DNA of 35,347 nucleotides, taken from contig JBDRED010000026.1 in assembly GCA_043820025.1 (NCBI GenBank), positions 1 through 35,347 on the forward strand, given 5' to 3'. This document shows positions 32,049-35,347 of this stretch, one piece after another. The notes below the pieces were generated by a model, which ran no database searches, was not told where the DNA came from, and saw only the letters and a program-made list of their open reading frames with translations. The DNA comes from JBDRED01 sp043820025 [NCBI: Elusimicrobiota bacterium]. Lineage in GTDB: Bacteria; RUG730; JBDRED01. How positions within the stretch are numbered: position 1 is the first letter of the stretch; each line of letters starts with the position of its first letter. The translations under genes and the position numbers were made by a program.

Positions 32049-33131
32049 ATGATGAGAAAAATAGTATTTTTTGTTTTTTTGAGCCAAATATTTTCTAGTT
32101 ATATATTTGCTCAGCATATATCTCTACATGGAGAAATATCCAGCTGGGCTGATTTCCAAGATAGCGCAAACACGATTGGATTTAGATTCATACCTTACTT
32201 AAATATAGAAAACTTTAATCCTGAAAAAACCATAGACGCAGAAATTGCTTATGATTCATTAGCAACCTGGTCTTTTGATAAATCAGCAATCGATGTTTCA
32301 AAGACTGACCCTTATCGTATTTGGCTGCGTTATAAACTGCCTCAGCTGGAACTCAGGGCAGGCCTGCAGAAAATAAATTTTGGGCCATGCCGGCTTCTCA
32401 GGCCTCTTATGTGGTTTGACCGGACAAACCCAACTGACCCTCTTAAAATAACTGACGGCGTATATGGTATTTTAGCAAGATACTATACTCTAAATAACAG
32501 CACAGCATGGCTATGGACATTATACGGAAATAATAAATTAAAAGGTTATGAAGCAGTAAGCACTTATACTCAAACAGCAGAATTTGGCGGACGCTACAGC
32601 TTTCATTTATCTAAAGGCGAAGCCGGCATAACATTCAACAGCAGGAGAATCGAAGACCTTAATTCAGACAATGCGTTTGAAAACAAGTACGCGCTTGACG
32701 GTATCTGGGATCTGGGCATAGGCGTATGGTTCGAATCAGTGGTCATAGAAAAGGAGCTGACCACGGTTAAACCCGCATGGCAAAAGATTTTATGTATTGG
32801 TTCAGACTATACATTCAATATTGGGAACGGCTTACACATTCTATCAGAGCATCTATTGCACGCAAACAGCAGTCATTTTGAAACTACAGAAAATATAACC
32901 AATACTTCTGCGTTTTCTTTAGATTATAATTTAGGGATTTTAGACAATATTCGCGCCTTATATTATTACAGCTGGGATAACACAAAAGGATTTTATCATT
33001 TGGGCGTTACAAGAACATACGACAAAATTTTATTTTACTTAAGCGCTTATGTTTCTGATATACAGATTTCGAATTTATCTAATTTATCTAACGATAAAGG
33101 AATTATGTTGCTCGTAAGATATAATTATTAG
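32049..33131 (+). CDS. Outer-membrane beta-barrel protein, unknown family
   Basis: 360 residues with a signal peptide (about 1-21, ending IFA before QHIS). The mature chain is rich in alternating polar and aromatic residues in short strands (for example YRIWLRYKLPQLELRAGLQKINFGP split across strands), with tyrosine- and tryptophan-rich girdles. It ends in the aromatic signal MLLVRYNY. This is the pattern of an outer-membrane barrel of porin size. I do not recognise a named family. A GGGAG lies about 13 bp upstream of the ATG, a long spacing. It is followed by a LolD-like ATPase and two FtsX-like permeases on the same strand, so it may be the outer-membrane part of that transport system. Confidence 0.75.
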   Translation: MMRKIVFFVFLSQIFSSYIFAQHISLHGEISSWADFQDSANTIGFRFIPYLNIENFNPEKTIDAEIAYDSLATWSFDKSAIDVSKTDPYRIWLRYKLPQLELRAGLQKINFGPCRLLRPLMWFDRTNPTDPLKITDGVYGILARYYTLNNSTAWLWTLYGNNKLKGYEAVSTYTQTAEFGGRYSFHLSKGEAGITFNSRRIEDLNSDNAFENKYALDGIWDLGIGVWFESVVIEKELTTVKPAWQKILCIGSDYTFNIGNGLHILSEHLLHANSSHFETTENITNTSAFSLDYNLGILDNIRALYYYSWDNTKGFYHLGVTRTYDKILFYLSAYVSDIQISNLSNLSNDKGIMLLVRYNY

Positions 33132-33164
33132 TGTTTGATTGACACTACTTATTTGGGGGGCTCA

Positions 33165-33857
33165 ATGTCAGACAATACAATAATTAAGATTCAAAATATG
33201 ACCAAAAAATATCCAATGGGCGACGGCGAACTTACAGCCTTAGACAATATTAATTTATCCTTTAACAAAGCGGAATTCAGCGGCATAATAGGCCCAAGCG
33301 GCAGCGGCAAAACAACGCTCCTTAATATAATTGGCTCGCTCGACGCTCCAACAGAAGGCTCTACCTATGTCTTAGACAACAGAGTAGAAACATTATCAGA
33401 AAATCAGGCCGCGGCTCTGAGAAATAAGCATATAGGATTTATATTTCAAACGTATAACCTTCTGCCGGTTTACACGGTTTTTGAAAATATTGAGTTTCCT
33501 TTGCTTCTTTTAAATCTCAGCGAAACAAAAAGAAAACAGATGGTTCTCAGCGCTCTTGAACGCGTAAGGCTTACTCATAAAAAAGACTTAAGGCCTATGC
33601 ACCTTTCCGGCGGAGAAGCTCAGCGAGTTGCTATAGCGCGCGCAATCGTAAAGCTGCCTGATATTATTCTGGCTGATGAACCAACGGCAAATCTCGACGC
33701 TGAAAATTCGCATAATATATTAAAAATTATGTCTGATCTAAACCATGATTTGGAAACCACATTTATCTTTTCAACGCACGATGATAAGGTAATAAGCTAT
33801 CTTAAACGCAAAATACATTTATTTGACGGACGCGTAGCTAAAGACGAAAGGATATAA
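33165..33857 (+). CDS. ABC transporter ATP-binding protein, LolD/MacB type
   Basis: 230 residues from ATG 33165, which has GGGGGG four bases upstream; the frame is open from a TTG at 33135, but this has no support. Walker A is GPSGSGKTT (43-51), the Q-loop is Q95 in FQTYNLLP, the signature is LSGGEAQR (147-154), Walker B is IILADE (167-172) and the H-loop is H205 in STHD. The NxxxYxxG-type start and the TxxxLxxINL segment match the LolD/MacB subgroup that drives FtsX-like permeases. It lies 33 bp after the barrel gene and 1 bp before the permease gene. The substrate is unknown; lipoproteins or other envelope lipids are likely. Confidence 0.93.
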   Translation: MSDNTIIKIQNMTKKYPMGDGELTALDNINLSFNKAEFSGIIGPSGSGKTTLLNIIGSLDAPTEGSTYVLDNRVETLSENQAAALRNKHIGFIFQTYNLLPVYTVFENIEFPLLLLNLSETKRKQMVLSALERVRLTHKKDLRPMHLSGGEAQRVAIARAIVKLPDIILADEPTANLDAENSHNILKIMSDLNHDLETTFIFSTHDDKVISYLKRKIHLFDGRVAKDERI

Positions 33858-33858
33858 A

Positions 33859-35016
33859 ATGATTATATTTAAACTCGCTTATAGAAATGTTGCCGGCAGA
33901 GGACTTATGACATGGATTAATGTAGCTGTTCTGTCATTCGCTTATGTTTTAATAATAGCGCACCAAGGAATATTCAGCGGAATGCTTAAGTTTGGAATGA
34001 AAGCGATGATTGACGACGAGATATCAGGCGGCCAGTATTGGCATGCAAATTACGATCCCTATGACCCTATGTCTTATGATGACAGCCATGGCAAAATCCC
34101 TTCTGAATTTAGCGATGAAAATTCAGTCCCTATATTAATAAGACAGGCATCAATATACCCTCAAGGCCGCGTTCAATCTATACTTTTAAAGGGCATTAAT
34201 CCTAATCAAAAAATATTAAAAATCCCAACTGAAAAACTTATAACTGACGAGGATATTCTTCCTATTTTAGCAGGAACGCGAATGGCAAAAAGTAATTCAT
34301 TAAAGATTGGAGATTATATAACAATAAGATGGAGAGACGCCAAAGGAACATTTGACGCAACAGAAGGCAAGATTGCAGCGTTTATGCATACAAATGTGCC
34401 CACAATCGACCAGAGACAATTGTGGGTTCCATTAGATAATCTTCAAAATATGACAGAACTTAAAGATGAAGCAACGATAATTATTATCCCCGAGGACAAA
34501 GCTTCTTCTGCGTCAGATATGGTTAATTGGAGATTTAAAACTCAGGCGTTCTTACTCAAAGATCTGACTGACATGGTAGCATCAAAAAGAATCTGGTCAG
34601 GCATGCTTTATTTTATCCTGCTCCTATTAGTAATGCTCGCTGTATTCGACACACAGGTATTAGCAATATTTAGAAGGCGAAAAGAAATCGGAACGCTCAT
34701 GGCTTTAGGCATGACAAGGCTTAAAGTAATATTCCTATTCACGCTCGAAGGCGCAATGAACGGGATATTGGCTGTTGGAATAGCTGCCATTTATGGAACG
34801 CCTTTAATTTATTATTTCGCAAAGACAGGCATGAGCCTGCCTGAAGCGGCAGAGGATTATGGATTCCCCTTAGTTCGAAAACTATTTCCATCATACTCCA
34901 TAACACTGGTCATTATTACCGTATCCATTATCATGATCACAGTTACAATAGTCAGCTATCTGCCAAGCAGAAAAATTTCAAAGTTAAAACCAACCGACGC
35001 TCTAAGAGGAAAATAA
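33859..35016 (+). CDS. ABC transporter permease, FtsX/MacB (LolC/E) type
   Basis: 385 residues. One membrane helix near the start (about 17-36) is followed by a large periplasmic domain (about 40-240, MacB-PCD-like) and three helices at about 246-272, 294-322 and 347-368. The cytoplasmic loop RRRKEIGTLMALGMTR (272-287) is the coupling helix typical of this family, and the C-terminus ends KLKPTDALRGK as usual. It forms mechanotransmission-type ABC complexes with the preceding ATPase. Two permease genes in tandem, as in lolC/lolE, suggest a heterodimer. Confidence 0.93.
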   Translation: MIIFKLAYRNVAGRGLMTWINVAVLSFAYVLIIAHQGIFSGMLKFGMKAMIDDEISGGQYWHANYDPYDPMSYDDSHGKIPSEFSDENSVPILIRQASIYPQGRVQSILLKGINPNQKILKIPTEKLITDEDILPILAGTRMAKSNSLKIGDYITIRWRDAKGTFDATEGKIAAFMHTNVPTIDQRQLWVPLDNLQNMTELKDEATIIIIPEDKASSASDMVNWRFKTQAFLLKDLTDMVASKRIWSGMLYFILLLLVMLAVFDTQVLAIFRRRKEIGTLMALGMTRLKVIFLFTLEGAMNGILAVGIAAIYGTPLIYYFAKTGMSLPEAAEDYGFPLVRKLFPSYSITLVIITVSIIMITVTIVSYLPSRKISKLKPTDALRGK

Positions 35017-35347
35017 TGATAAAATTTCTTATAAAAGGCTTGTTACGCGATCACCACAGAAGCCTCTTTCCTGTAATAATGGTTTCTTCCGGAGTTTTTT
35101 TAACGGTTTTTTTGTACAGCTGGATGGGCGGAGTTCTCAGCGACTTTGTCCGTTCATACGCGCAGTATAATACTGGCCATGTAAAAATTACAACTCGCGC
35201 TTATCAAGAAATTGCGGATCAAACTCCAAATGATTTAGCGCTTTTAGGAACAGCGTCGTTATTAGAAACATTAAAAGAAAAATATCCGGACATGATCTGG
35301 GTTCCGAGAATTCGGTTTGGCGGCCTCTTAGACGTTCCTGATCAAAA
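35016..35347 (+). CDS. Second FtsX-like ABC permease, N-terminal part
   Basis: The gene is cut by the right edge; 110 codons are visible. Its ATG overlaps the stop codon of the previous permease by one base (TAATG), with GAGG six bases upstream. The protein starts MIKFLIKGLLRDHHRSLFPV, followed by one membrane helix (about 18-37) with YSWMGGV, and then the start of a periplasmic domain (RSYAQYNTGHVKITTRAY). The pattern TGHVKI after the first helix is common in LolC/E-like permeases. It would pair with the upstream permease. The C-terminal helices are outside the window. Confidence 0.88.
   Translation, partial: MIKFLIKGLLRDHHRSLFPVIMVSSGVFLTVFLYSWMGGVLSDFVRSYAQYNTGHVKITTRAYQEIADQTPNDLALLGTASLLETLKEKYPDMIWVPRIRFGGLLDVPDQ

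Noticed and set aside
33129-33147. TAGTGT/ACACTA inverted repeat as a terminator between the barrel and ATPase genes
   Set aside because: The stem is short, no T run follows, and the genes are otherwise closely spaced.

Overview
The window is AT-rich DNA from a Gram-negative, probably anaerobic bacterium. The Gram-negative envelope is shown by bamA, an OmpH/Skp-type chaperone, lpxD, an lpxC-fabZ fusion, the heptose epimerase hldD and a porin-like barrel. Anaerobic metabolism is suggested by a four-subunit 2-oxoacid:ferredoxin oxidoreductase, a radical SAM enzyme and an EFR1-type flavodoxin/ferredoxin. The LpxC-FabZ fusion and overall gene style suggest a deeply branching lineage such as Omnitrophota or another PVC/FCB relative. 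That placement is inference, because the window holds no rRNA or other marker.

Layout. 1-2.7 kb (minus): a PAP2-like membrane protein, a NifU C-terminal scaffold, a NifS/IscS cysteine desulfurase and the start of cysE, all behind one good promoter; this is a cysteine/Fe-S unit. 2.8-3.8 kb: an octamer tandem repeat and a damaged Fic gene behind an unusual operator-like array. 3.8-6.7 kb: a HAD phosphatase, a degenerate MobA-like protein, a GNAT-like protein and a YjdF-like membrane protein. 6.8-12.4 kb: the envelope cluster bamA-ompH-lpxD-lpxC/fabZ with a consensus-like promoter. 12.5-13.2 kb: a YgjP-like metallopeptidase. 13.4-15.8 kb (plus): ndk and a biotin-dependent carboxyltransferase fused to an AccB-like carrier.

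15.8-22.6 kb (minus): rsmD, nadK, recN, korDABC and a small GNAT acetyltransferase, tightly packed. 22.7-28 kb (minus): a GT-C glycosyltransferase-like protein, a CDP-alcohol phosphatidyltransferase, a radical SAM enzyme, EFR1 and hldD, which look like a lipid or glycan modification locus. 28.1-31.9 kb (minus): PspC, a glycine-zipper envelope protein, a REP-like palindrome cluster and a large glycogen-phosphorylase-like protein whose PLP lysine is replaced by arginine. 32-35.3 kb (plus): an outer-membrane barrel, a LolD-like ATPase and two FtsX-like permeases, the second cut by the window end.

The best leads are the phosphorylase homologue without its PLP lysine, the truncated Fic gene with four operator-like repeats at exactly 11-bp spacing, the carboxyltransferase-AccB chimera, and the radical SAM/EFR1/CDP-alcohol transferase locus. 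I found no tRNA, rRNA, CRISPR array, transposase or phage gene. No stretch over 300 bases lacks a gene; the longest gap is 2699-2967.
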